DNA from: Rhizophagus irregularis
Lineage: Eukaryota > Glomeromycota > Glomeromycetes > Glomerales > Glomeraceae
Direction: 5' to 3'
Length of the DNA stretch: 64,000 bases
NCBI RefSeq assembly: GCF_026210795.1
Contig: NC_089456.1
Span: 1,304,501-1,368,500 of the forward strand
In this document: in pieces, positions 49,414 through 60,643 of the stretch
Numbering within the stretch: the stretch's first letter is position 1
How the letters are laid out: the number at the start of each line of letters is the position of its first letter
Program-made: the position numbers and the translations under genes
Notes under the pieces: generated by a model
The model's database searches: none
The model's input: the letters and a program-made list of their open reading frames with translations, nothing else
Told to the model about the DNA's origin: nothing

Positions 49414-51030
49414 ATGTCATGTTCAAAGATATTTTCAGGTGATTTACCTGAATTAACATATGAAATTATAAAATATTTTCAGAATGATATTTCAACTTTA
49501 CATTCATGCATTTTAGTTAATAGATTATGGTGTCGTTTAGCGATTCCATTATTATGGAAAGATCCATTTTCATTTCGTACCGGAAATTGTAATTTTATTG
49601 AAATTTACTTTGATAATTTAAATGATGATTTAAAATCAAAATTAAGTGAATACAAAATTAATGATAATTCATTAATACCTTCGAATACACTATTTAATTA
49701 TGCTAAATTTTTAAAATATTTGAATATATTTGATATTATTTCTTGTGTTGAGATGTGGTTTGAAGTTGCTGTTAGAACATCAAAACCAGGAAATAGATAT
49801 TTTTTGAAAGATTTAAGTAGTTATTCAGTATCTAATTTTAAAAAATTGATTAATATATCATTATTTAAAATATTTATTGAAAATGAAATAAATTTACATA
49901 CTCTTGAAATTGAAATTTCAAGTACTTATTATTATACATATTTTAATAATATTCTTGAAATAATTTTACAAAATACAAATTTCATTCATAATATTAAAAA
50001 TTTAAATCTTTATATTAATAGTCCTTTTAATTTTTCATATGCCAATAGTAATAGTGAATATAAATTAATTAAAAATCGTATATCACAAATAATTAATTTA
50101 CATCAAAATATCAAAAAAATTTTATTATATTATGATAATTTTCCTTTATATCAATCATTATTATTATCAAAAGATTCTAATTGTTCAAATACTTTAAATA
50201 CAATTATATTTTATTGTATTGATTTTAAAGGTATAACCAATTTAGATAAAATATTTAAACAATTAAATGTTTTAGAATCTATTCATATAATTTATTGTTA
50301 TTCTTTAAAATCTGGTTTTGATCAATTTATTAATTTGACTAAACCATTTAAATTAAAATCTTTAATTATAAATGAATTATCACACGTTGATAAATCATTA
50401 CAATTATTATTACAAAAATCTGGTAATTATTTAGAAAATTTTGGGTATATACTTGGAGATTTATCACAACAACGTCAATTATTAGAATTAATTACAAAAT
50501 ATTGTAAAAATATCAAATATCTTGATTTTTATGAATTTGAAAGTCAAATTATTTATCAAATATTCAATTTATCAAATTTAATTGAACATATTAAACAAAA
50601 TCTTAATTATCTTTCAATTAATATATGGGAAGATTATTATTTATCAAATGGTAATATTGAACGTAGTTCAATATTATTACAAAATTTAGGTCAAACTCTT
50701 CCTTCTAAACTTGAATATTTAAGTTTGATTCTTAGTATTAAAGAAAATGATTTTAGAATATTCTTAGAAAATTCTCAAAATACTTTTATTAATAAATTAA
50801 AAATAATGCAAAATAATAGTGATGATATTGTACAATGTATAAAGGGATTTATTATTAATAAGAAAAGAGTTAACTATTTGGCTATTAGAAATTTTAAGGG
50901 TGGTGATTTGTCTTGTTTGAAAGATGAGGTGAAGGAATTTAATTTACATAATATTAGAGTTTTAAATTTTAATGATTTATCTTTAGCTTTTGATGTTTAT
51001 AATTTAGTAAGGAAAATTGATTATTTATAA
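49414..51030 (+). CDS. F-box / leucine-rich protein, intact
   Basis: Single-exon gene of 538 residues. Residues 10-52 form an F-box: LPELTYEIIKYFQNDISTLH, then SCILVNRLWCRLAIPLLWKD. The F-box docks to Skp1 in SCF ubiquitin ligases, and the rest of the protein picks the substrate. The C-terminal part is a series of irregular leucine/isoleucine-rich segments (for example LHTLEIEI, IKNLNLYI, LESIHIIYC, FKLKSLIINEL). These fit a solenoid as in other F-box proteins of this fungal group. The nearest relative in the window is the pseudogene at 56036-57780. The start is the only Met before the F-box. Substrate unknown. Confidence 0.88.
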   Translation: MSCSKIFSGDLPELTYEIIKYFQNDISTLHSCILVNRLWCRLAIPLLWKDPFSFRTGNCNFIEIYFDNLNDDLKSKLSEYKINDNSLIPSNTLFNYAKFLKYLNIFDIISCVEMWFEVAVRTSKPGNRYFLKDLSSYSVSNFKKLINISLFKIFIENEINLHTLEIEISSTYYYTYFNNILEIILQNTNFIHNIKNLNLYINSPFNFSYANSNSEYKLIKNRISQIINLHQNIKKILLYYDNFPLYQSLLLSKDSNCSNTLNTIIFYCIDFKGITNLDKIFKQLNVLESIHIIYCYSLKSGFDQFINLTKPFKLKSLIINELSHVDKSLQLLLQKSGNYLENFGYILGDLSQQRQLLELITKYCKNIKYLDFYEFESQIIYQIFNLSNLIEHIKQNLNYLSINIWEDYYLSNGNIERSSILLQNLGQTLPSKLEYLSLILSIKENDFRIFLENSQNTFINKLKIMQNNSDDIVQCIKGFIINKKRVNYLAIRNFKGGDLSCLKDEVKEFNLHNIRVLNFNDLSLAFDVYNLVRKIDYL

Positions 51031-51212
51031 AAATGAATATTATATGTATTATTTTATATATTATTACAATTAAAGTTATTTACTTATTATAAAGTATATT
51101 TATATTATTCACTGGTCAAAGTGGTATAGTTCCCACTATGAAAAACCTTTGTGTACATGATGCCAGTTTGTATAACATTTCCATAAATTTTCCACATCAA
51201 ACGTCTTAGATT

Positions 51213-51370
51213 AGACGATGATACAAAGTTATAAATTCGTTTTTCATATTCCGGCCGGGTCGGTAAATCACAAATTAAAAAATTTTTTTTTTATATTAAT
51301 ATAATTGGCCAATAAAAATAGTTTATATAAATTGTGGTATGAAACCCGAATTTATAACTTTGCGTCGCCT
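51213..51370. mobile_element. 158-bp foldback (MITE-like) element
   Basis: Left arm GATACAAAGTTATAAATTCG (51219-51238) pairs with the right arm at about 51350-51366 (CGAATTTATAACTTTGCGTC). Outer bases GACGATG / GGCGACG and the inner TTTTTCATA / GTTTCATA also match. No coding content and no clear target duplication. Confidence 0.6.
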
Positions 51371-51838
51371 TATTCTTTAACTATATTAGAATGTATTTCA
51401 GTAAGGTTGGTAATGTACTTTATACCTGAAGAAATGTATTGAAAATCTTAACATGTTTAATAATTAAACCACTTCATCTTGATATAACGTGCTAAAGTCT
51501 GGCAATATAATAGTACAAATGCGTCTAAATATGGATACATACTTGTTATTCCATGGGTATCAATGAATAACTTGGGGCACCCGATCAAAGGGAGGGGAGC
51601 ATTGATGTATTAGAATATTTATTAGATATCCAGGGAATAACAGGCTTGTCTCATTGTGTATGACGTATACATCGATGGATTTTATACTTTTTTATACTTT
51701 TTTTATACCGGTGGAGTAATTTACAAAAAAAATCCATTGGTGTATACATAATACCGATGGGATAAAATGTAAATATTAATCCTTTTGTATGGTAATTACT
51801 AATTCAGGTATATTTTTGGTTGTGTATATTGTATATTA

Positions 51839-51984
51839 TAGTTTCGGGCGAAACTATTTTTCAAAATCCGAACGTTTCGGCGTTTCGCCCCTATACAAGC
51901 TGAAACTATCCAAAATTTCCGAAACCTAAATTTGGAATTTTTTTGTAGGTCATTTAGGCGAAACCAGTTTCGTCCGAAACACTA
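51839..51984. mobile_element. Short foldback element with GTTTCGG(G/A)CGAAAC ends
   Basis: Left end TAGTTTCGGGCGAAACT. Right end, reverse-complemented, TAGTGTTTCGGACGAAACT. The interior repeats the theme (CGTTTCGGCGTTTCGCCCC). The TAGTGTTT start is hAT-like, but an 8-bp duplication is not convincing. Confidence 0.5.
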
Positions 51985-52959
51985 GTGTATATAATAAAAA
52001 ACTGCAATTATTCCAGAACCAACCCTATAAAAAATTTATTCCATGTTTGCCCATTTAGATTAATATATTTGTAACTCCATAAATATTATATACATATTTA
52101 TGGAATTATTTATTCCATTTTTTTGTAAATAACAAATGTTTTATTAAAGTTATTTTAATCATTAAATATTAATAAAATGGATAAATCCTTTAATAGTAAC
52201 GGAAATATCATCGATTAAATAAATTTAATAAAACTGGTGAATTTTTAATAAAACGAAAATTTATCAGGCGCTTTTAAAAATATCGAATAGAAATGAAAAT
52301 TTTACTGAAATTTAAGATAATAAGATTGATAAATTTATGAATAAAAATGGAAATTTTATTAAATGCTTTTAATAATTATACTGACAATTTTCAGTAAAAT
52401 AGAATTTTTACATGCTTAATAAAAATTGAATAAATTAGGAATTTTCACTGTATTTCTAATAAACAAATATAATTAAACGAAAAAACAAAAAATTCATTAA
52501 TAAAATAGGTATATTAATGGAAATATACTGGAATTACTTAATTATAAATGAACTTTTTTTTTAAAAATAATCTAAATAATTAAAAAAAAATACAATAGAA
52601 CAAATTCTTTTTATTAATAAATATGCCAATTTTTTTTTAAATAATATATAATTATCTGTCACATAACTAAAAGCATAGTTGTTCAAGAACCAAGATTTTT
52701 TTTTCTATCAGTCCCACACGTCATGATCTCATGTATGGAAGTGATGCCGTTTTACCTGTGGATTTTTGGTAAAAACTATGCAAGCTGAATTACACGAGGG
52801 ATGATCTATTAGTCAGAATGCGCATGCTTACTGGAAGAGTCACGGAAGACCTATTGCTCCTTTGCTTCTTTGATAACTCTACTTCTCTTGCTAGATCTTA
52901 TTAATTCTCTCCTTCCTTTTTTTCTACCTATATTTGCATGAAATCATACTATAAGTTTA

Positions 52960-54480
52960 ATGAATATTCAAAAGGTAAATTTATATATAATTTATACATT
53001 TAAAAGTTCTTGTTTCAACAACATCTTTGACTATAGCTATAGTTACTTCGTTCACTTCATTTACAGATGTTACATCAGGAAATTTTTTCCACTAAAAATC
53101 CACATGGAAATACACATCAAAATATGTGAAAATCCGAATAGTTCTAATATCCAAATACCCATGACAAAACACGTGGTATTTTCAGCCACTACATTCCATC
53201 GTATGTTCCCGTTCATATGTTGCAGATATTGCTGTTTCATTTCTACTATTTTCCATTATGTATCCCTATTTAGATATTGCAGATATTGCTATTTCTTCTG
53301 TCCAATCCTTTTTGTATTGTATAATTAACAGCTATTTAAAAAAATAATAATACTCTAGAATATACCAGTATGGCTTTAAATTTGTATAGAGCCTTTGATA
53401 ATTTGTATTGTAAATTCGGATATATGGGAATGTATTGAATTGAACTAATCCATGTGGAATTATATGGGTTGATCTACCTAAAAATTTCATGATGTAATTA
53501 CTTCACTTTTAGCTGGATCTACTTTATTTACAGCCAAATAATAATTAGAATTAGTAAAAAAATGGAATTATAATGAAAATGAAAAGGTATAAGAATATAA
53601 ATAAAAAGGACATGAATTATTCTCAGAAGGTTGTAAAGGCTGTGTAAATTACCTGCATTATATTTTTGTTTAGAGGCTAAACATTCTTTTTTGGTGGTGG
53701 TAGTGGAAGTCTTCCTTTGCACTGGCTATATTTTGTCTTTTTTGCTTGATCAACTGCAAAGGAAATAGAAAACTTTTAAATAAAATAATCTTAAATTTAA
53801 ATTATAAATGTATGAACTGCATTACCTGTGCTACTATAGTATAAAGTAAGAAGTATAAATCAGCCTCAGAAATAGGAAATGTTGGCTTCTTAATACAAGT
53901 AAATGTGATGATCTTTGAGATGTTTAAGTAATACAAGTATCTTAGAGATGTTTAAGTTTTAATATGAGTTACATAGAGAGTTTTTAAGTTGATGATCTAA
54001 TCAGATGATTAGAACTTATAATAACTAGAATGAACTCAATTAATTCTTTTATTAATATAAAAGAATTCATTCCACATGTTTAAACTAGCAGCAGTAAATA
54101 AAACAGTAAATCTTAAGTCATATATTTTTTTCATAAGTATAGATGTTAGAAACTTATATCTCTAATAACTTTTTCTACTTTGCTTTTTGTTAGAATTACC
54201 ACAAGTAAACTGAGAAGATGGATGATTTTGAAGATCATTCTATAAATAGTAAATAATTTAATAATTATGTAAAAGACTTGTTAATTTGTAAGATATATAC
54301 TCTAAAATTTAAGTATTGGTTTTTATCAAGATTTAAAAACTTGTGCCATTAAAATATTTTGTTAGATTGTTTTTGGTTTATCTTATAAATTTCATGTAAC
54401 TTAATTGGATTGACAGTAGATCCTTTTGGAAACTTCCATACAATTGTATTTATTCAAGTAACTGCTGGTAAGTAATAAGA
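52960..54480. other. Intergenic, no gene supported
   Basis: The open frame at 52960-53328 has low-complexity composition, and a GCAGATATTGCT(G/A)TTTC string is repeated (53223 and 53278). No splice pattern or homology recognised. Confidence 0.4.
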
Positions 54481-54804
54481 GACGGTTTGCAATTCTTTCG
54501 AATTGCTGATGCAAATTTCTTCGTTCTGCGATTAATTGCCTAGCAGAGAAAATATCTTAAATTTTACTTATTCATTAGCAAATCCATGTATGGCACTTTG
54601 TGCATCTAATAAACCTGTGAGAAAAGGCAGTTGCTCAGAATTTAATGTCTAAGTAAATTTGGATCAGCATCAAATAAAGTGAGAAAAAGTTGTTGACATT
54701 ATCAGTAGTAAGTGCATAAATATCAACTGCTAAAGTATTGCTCCTAAATCATATGATATTATCCAATGTCCAAAACGAAATCGGGCTTCACGTACAGTGG
54801 CCAT
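54481..54804 (-). pseudogene. Degenerate gene remnant, unknown family
   Basis: Minus strand from ATG 54804: MATVREARFRFGHWIIS, then (after AG) VDIYALTTDNVNNFFS and DADPNLLRH. After a CTCACAG acceptor comes GLLDAQSAIHGFANE, then AINRRTKKFASAIRKN. Intron-like borders separate the pieces, and stops and frame changes are frequent. Family not recognised. Confidence 0.3.
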
Positions 54805-55143
54805 GCTTAAAAAAGTTATAGTATGTGGGTGAAAATTGGACTAGAAATTCAAATAAAGAAGTTGTTTTAAAATGTTTATATAATTCACAAGAATCCATTG
54901 GTTCTTTAATAAGTGAGGTATAAATTGTTTAATAATATTTTATTTCAAATTTTACTTTATAAAATAATTAAAGAATAATTAAAAGGAAGAGTAAAAGTAC
55001 GAAATTATTTATTGATTAAAATACATTTATAATATATCTGGTTACACATGATGAACTTATTTGTAATACTATTAAAATAATTTTAAAGCATAGTTCATTA
55101 TTAATAGTAAATAATAGAGGATATACGTATCCCGTATCCTATG

Positions 55144-55754
55144 CAGAGACCCGGAAAAATTCCATTTTTATAATAAATGAATAAATCGGAATTTTTGCTG
55201 TATTATGGAATAAAACGGAATTTTTATGATTTTTTACAGTTTTATTCAGACACGTGACAACTAGCCAATAATTAAGCTTCCCAGTAACACCAACAAAATT
55301 TCCACCCAATATTCATCACCGGCATCACACCCAGCGCGTTTTCACTGTTTATATTTATTTGAGGGACTTTGGTTTTTTTTTGCCTCACAAAATTATTTTT
55401 TTCACACCCTTTAAATGTCACCTGTCACGTGGGGGTGGAAGTTTAATTATAAAATTGTTGGTGTTATAACGGTAAATCCAATAATTATTGCATATTTTAT
55501 TGACTATATCGTTATAGAAGTCTCATTAAAAAATGTGATTTTGCAATTTTTGCAATATCTATACAGTTTTTGGCTAAAATTATTGTCGTGTCACTAGCGC
55601 AACCTAAGTTGGCCTGCATTAATATGTAAGCCGGCTAGAATTATCAAATGTTTCTTACTATAATTGGTAATTTTTTATCGGAATAAAATCGGAATTTTTT
55701 CCGTTATCGTGATAAAAATTTGCGATTTAATATCGGAATAAATCCGGGTCTCTG
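55144..55754. mobile_element. hAT-type MITE, 611 bp, with 8-bp target duplication
   Basis: Perfect 12-bp ends CAGAGACCCGGA (55144-55155) and TCCGGGTCTCTG (55743-55754). Flanks are ATCCTATG (55136-55143) and ATCATATG (55755-55762), seven of eight bases equal. CAG...CTG termini with an 8-bp duplication define hAT elements. Subterminal CGGAATTTTT motifs repeat on both sides. No transposase; the one 60-codon frame inside has no recognisable content. It lies about 280 bp upstream of the F-box pseudogene. Confidence 0.8.
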
Positions 55755-56035
55755 ATCATATGTCATATGTTTTGTAAATTGTCATGTGATATTCTGATTA
55801 ATGAGAGCTTTTATCATTACCTTAGTCCCGATCTCATCAACTGGCCAAATTCCGTCCTGACTCTTACCAATAATCAACATGAAACCTATGACCCACCAAC
55901 ATCTAACCGAAAATCCTAGCCGATCAAACAGAGCGGACATCTTCATTTTATCACTTCGATTTTGCCGAGCATTTGTTGATCATTCTCAATTTTATCACTA
56001 GTGCCGTTATATATATTTTTTATTGAAAAGTTTCA

Positions 56036-57780
56036 AGGAGATTACCTGAATTAACATATGAAATTATAAAATATTTTCAGAATGATATTTCAACTTTACA
56101 TTCATGCATTTTAGTTAACAGATTATGGTGTCGTTTAGCAATTCCATTATTATGGAAAGATCCATTTTCATTTCGTACCAGAAATTGTAATTTTATTGAA
56201 ATTTACTTACACAATTTAAATAATGATTTAAAATCAAGATTAAATGAATACAAAATTAATGATAATTCATTACCTTTGAATACACTGTTCAATTATCCTA
56301 GGTTGTTAAAATATTTGAATACTTTTAATATTGATTCTTGTGTTGAGATATGGTTTGAACTTTGAAGTTGCTGTTAGGACATCAAAACCAGGAAATACCG
56401 TATAGCACTGCATAAGAGACCCCCCTATCCGCGTACCCCCACTATAATATACCCGGGTATAATATGTGGTTAAAAAATCTTAATTCTGGTAAGAATTCGG
56501 CTAATTCTGGCCAATTTTTCCATATTCCATACAAGATACCCCGAGTATAATTCAATTTTTAAGTTGGTGAAATTGATATATACCCTGGGTATTTTAGGCA
56601 GTGCTATACGGTAGATATTTTTTGAAAGATTTAAGTAGTTATTCAGTATCTGATTTTAAAAGATTGATTAATATATCATTATTTAAAATATTTATTGGAA
56701 ATGAAGTAAATTTACATACACTTGAAATTGAAATCCCAAATACTTATAATGGTAAATATTTTAATTATATTCTTGAATTAATTTTACAAAATAAAAATTT
56801 CATTCATAATATTAAAAATTTAAATCTTTATATTACTAGTCCATCTGATCTTTCATATCTTAATAGTAGTAATAATGTATTTAAGTTATTTAAAAATCGT
56901 ATATCTCAAATAATTAATTTACATCAATTATATTATGATAATTTTCCTTTATTTCAATCATTATTATTATCAAAAGATTCTAATTGTTCAAATACTTTAA
57001 ATACAATCATTATATTTTATCGTATCGATTTTAAACGTATAATCAATTTAGATAAAATATTTAAACAATTAAATGTTTTGGAATCTGTTCATATAATGAA
57101 TTGTTCTAATTTAATTTCTGGATTTAATCAATTTATTAATTTGACTAAACCATTTAAATTAAAATCTTTAATTATAAATAAGTTATATCATATTGATAAA
57201 TCATTACAATTATTATTACAAAAATCTGGTGACTATTTAGAAAATTTTAGAGTTGGTATTTGGTATCGGCCATTGAAACAACAATTATTAAGATTACTTA
57301 TAAAATATTGTAAAAATATCAAATTTCTTGATTTACATGGATTTGAATTTCAGGCTCTTTATCTAATTAAAATTACCAAAATCTTAATTATCTTTCAATC
57401 AGTACGACATATGGTGTTTCAATCTTTTTACAAATTTAGGACAAGTTCTCCCTTCTAAACTTGAATACTTAAGTTTGACTCTTAGTATTAATACAAGCGA
57501 TTTTAGAATATTCTTGGAAAATTCTCAAAATACTTTTATTAATAAATTGAAAATAATGCAAGACAATAGTGATGATATCTTACATTGTATAAAGGAATAT
57601 ATTATGAAGGTGAAAAGAGTCAACTATTTGGCTATTAGTAATTTTAAATGGGATTGTTTGTCTTACTTGAAAGATGAAGTGAAGGAATTTAATTTAGATA
57701 ATATTAAAGTTCTAAATCTTAATGATTTACCTTTGGCTTTTGATGTTTATAATTTAATAAGGAAAATTGATTATTTATAA
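56036..57780 (+). pseudogene. F-box paralogue disrupted by transposon and frameshifts
   Basis: Closely matches the intact F-box gene (49414-51030) from its ninth or tenth codon to the stop and into the 3' flank. Lesions: the start ATG region is replaced; a 7-bp duplication (CTTTGAA at about 56360) shifts the frame to TGA; a 214-bp element (56398-56611) is inserted; a deletion/frameshift lies at about 57365-57450. The last third is open again in a third frame (57475-57780). The open segments still encode the F-box (LPELTYEIIKYFQND) and leucine-rich parts, so decay is recent. Confidence 0.9.
56398..56611. mobile_element. TA-flanked MITE (Tc1/mariner-like), 214 bp, with preserved empty site
   Basis: Ends CCGTATAGCACTGC (56398-56411) and the exact reverse complement (56598-56611). 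TA precedes (56396-56397) and follows (56612-56613). The intact paralogue reads GGAAATAGATATTTT at 49788-49802, exactly the sequence expected before insertion with a single TA. Inside, ATACCCGGGTAT and ATACCCTGGGTAT motifs face each other near the ends. Confidence 0.93.
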
Positions 57781-58259
57781 AAATGAATATCATATACATG
57801 TATACTATTGTTTATATATTATTGTTTGTATATTATTACAACTAAATAATTAAAGACTTATTTATTTTTTATTGAAATTGTTTTTTTTATACAGTATGTG
57901 AAAATTTTATAAATAAAATCCGTTTTTTTAGGTACAGCAAAGTGTCTAATGAGCATACTATGCAAAGTCAAAATTTTATATAAACCTTATAACTAGTAAT
58001 ATTTGGTTACAATATGGTTATGATAAGTATAAGTACATCGTATAAATAAAAGTTGATACATATTAAGGAAATCGTCATTAGAGAATGAATCATCAGTAAG
58101 TTATAAATGACAAATAATGAAAGCAATTTTTAGAAATAATTCATATGTAAGGAATATATATCCATTCAGTGTCATTTAGACTAAACTTAATAATTTAATA
58201 AAGTAAATATTTTTAACAATGTCAATACCTATTTTTGTACGACCCAGATAAATCATGAT

Positions 58260-58990
58260 AATGAAACTCTTTATGGAAGGATCCATCCAAAGCCCCTACA
58301 AAATTAAAAGACAGAAACATTCAGTTAATATAATTTTTCTTTCTTAAAAAAAAGGAACAAAAAAAAAAGGTTTGTAATACATACAAAAACTTAGTATTTT
58401 CATTTGCCAAAAACTCCATCTGAAATCTCTATAAAATAAAGATAAAAATGTTAAAACAAGATATTTCTAATTTCTTTAAAAAAGTAATAATTTGTTTCGA
58501 TAAATTCAAACTTAACACTATCACCATCCAAAAATTGCACGCTGAATTTCTACAAAAAATAAAAAAGTTAATAAATCTTTTTTTTAAAATAATAATGTGA
58601 TGAAAACTTTCCAGATTTTAAAGTTCAGAACCAGTTTTCTACAGATAGAAAAAAATGTTCATATAATGATCTTTAATAAAGTTTCAAAAGGGTTTGAAAA
58701 CTTATCCGGGATCCACGTTCTGAAATCAGGGCCAGATCCTACAAAAAAAAAAAGTCTAAAAAAAAATGAAATTTAGAATTATTTCGTTAAAATAATAAAT
58801 TCAAAGAAAAACTTACCCACCAAATTTGTCGTATGACCAAAAGACCTGAAGAATTTCCTAAAAAAGAAAATGTTAGTCAATGGTTCATTAATTGAAACAA
58901 ATTAAAAACAAAAAACTACTATCACACCAAGTTCCACTAGTCCAAGAAACCTCAAGAACTGCCATTAATTATCATCTTGTTAAGATAAAA
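58260..58990 (-). other. Series of regularly spaced exon-like units
   Basis: On the minus strand at least six acceptor-like TAG sites preceded by T-runs occur at 58860, 58741, 58641, 58552, 58431 and 58298, spaced 89-133 bp. Each is followed by a 35-60 bp unit of higher GC. Adjacent units resemble each other: AGATTTCAGATGGAGTTTTTGG and AGAAATTCAGCGTGCAATTTTTGG; GAAATTCTTCAGGTCTTTTGG and GGCAGTTCTTGAGGTTTCTTGG. One unit ends at a good donor (GTAAGT, about 58816). This may be a micro-exon gene, a spliced non-coding RNA, or a decayed tandem repeat. Confidence 0.3.
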
Positions 58991-60643
58991 ATTTAAAAAA
59001 AGCTACACATTCTCAAGAAAAATCCCAAAAAAGAAAATCGACTATCAAAAATAGGAAGGAGTTGAACACCAATTAAGAATAGAAGCATGTGAAACGTAAA
59101 TCTTGTGAAAAGAAAGTAACCGATATTCCGATTGAATCTAATAATCAGGACAATACCATCATCTGACTCATCTGTACCAATCTCTTTTTCACAATATTCA
59201 CAATATTCTTAAGTGGTGTTCTAGTGAAAATGTTATGGAGAATTTAAGTGATTTTTGAATAGTTAGAAAATGAAGAAGTTTTTCAAATATCAGTCAGTAA
59301 GAGTGGAGATTGTGTTAAAAGAAAAATATAAAGAGAAGTTTGAACGAAGAAATTTTGGCGTTAGATTAGGAGGTAGATACTTTAAGTAGTATAAAGAAAT
59401 GTGATGATAACACAATAAGTGGAAAGAGATCAATGCAATTGATAAAAATAAAGAGAACGAAAGATTGTTGTTAGACTATATAGATAAAGTAGGAGTGATA
59501 GAAGAATATTTAGAAGAATATGGAGCGAATCATATAATTATGTGATGGTTTATATTTTTTAAAAGAAGACCTAAAAAGTGCACAGACATATGATCAAAAT
59601 ACACAAATACATAAATTTAAAAATCACAGAAAATATTTGAAATAAATTCATTATATGATTCTGCAGTGGAAGAAAGTAGTGAAGAAAAAAGATAGGAAGA
59701 AGGTACAATTTCAGAATTGTCTGAAGTTGCAGAAGATGATGTTGAATTAAATAAAAATAGATGAAGAATTTAGAAATGTAGAAAGAGATGGTTAATCATA
59801 TGATCTGGATGATTATTTTCGGTAATTATATTTTGATCGCGAAATACCAATAAAAGAACTGTGGCAATTATCACAAGTCTGCTTTTTTCGGCTGATGGTT
59901 CGTGATTTTGATGATCAAAAATCTTGAAAGCAAATAATTCCAAAAATTAAAATCCTGAGTTCCTGTCAATAAAATATTAGTTTACGTATTATTTATGCTT
60001 TTTTTTATATGTACTGTATTTCAATGTTAAAAAACTAATTACAGTCTAGAAATGAAGTAATATAAATTTTATCAGTTATTTTATATTTATATCCAACATT
60101 ATATTAGATTTGTAAAAGGATGTTAAGATTATACGCCAACGACTTTAAAAACTGCGGTTTTCCACTAGTTAGATTTATAAGTTATTCAGCTTATCACAAA
60201 CTTTGGAAAAATGAATATAAAATTATCAGTGATGAGAGGTTTAAATTTATTGATAATACTGTATGTATGTAATATATAAAAAAAATTATTTAAATTACAA
60301 ACTAAGAAACGCGTAAAATATTTTACTACTCTAGTCTTAGTGTTTAAATAATCCCAACCCGAACTTAAAAATCTGGACCGGGTCATAATAAGGTTTTTGA
60401 CCTCCCCTTGAGTTGGATAACTTTACAATATTTAAAATATTTAAACATAAATACAATGTAATTTTTTACTTTGTTGCAATTTTTATAACATATTACATAC
60501 AATTCATCTATTTATTTTTCATATAATTTTATAAATAATAACACTTTATTTAATCATAAACAATAAAATATTCATATCTGTAGTAATGTTAAAGAAAATA
60601 AATAGTAAATAATAAAGAAATTTATACCCTTCCTTTCTTTTAT
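58991..60643. other. Intergenic, no gene supported
   Basis: Purine-leaning stretch 59230-59780 with coding-like Lys/Glu/Arg texture but stops in every frame. Nothing recognised. The end (60400-60640) is the 3' flank of the kinase gene. Confidence 0.4.

Larger units (their letters stand above)
51031..52959. other. Intergenic with two foldback elements
   Basis: Besides the inverted repeats at 51213-51370 and 51839-51984 no gene or RNA is supported. A repeated theme of TAATAAAA(C/A)GGAAATTT-like strings occurs at 52180-52500. Confidence 0.45.
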
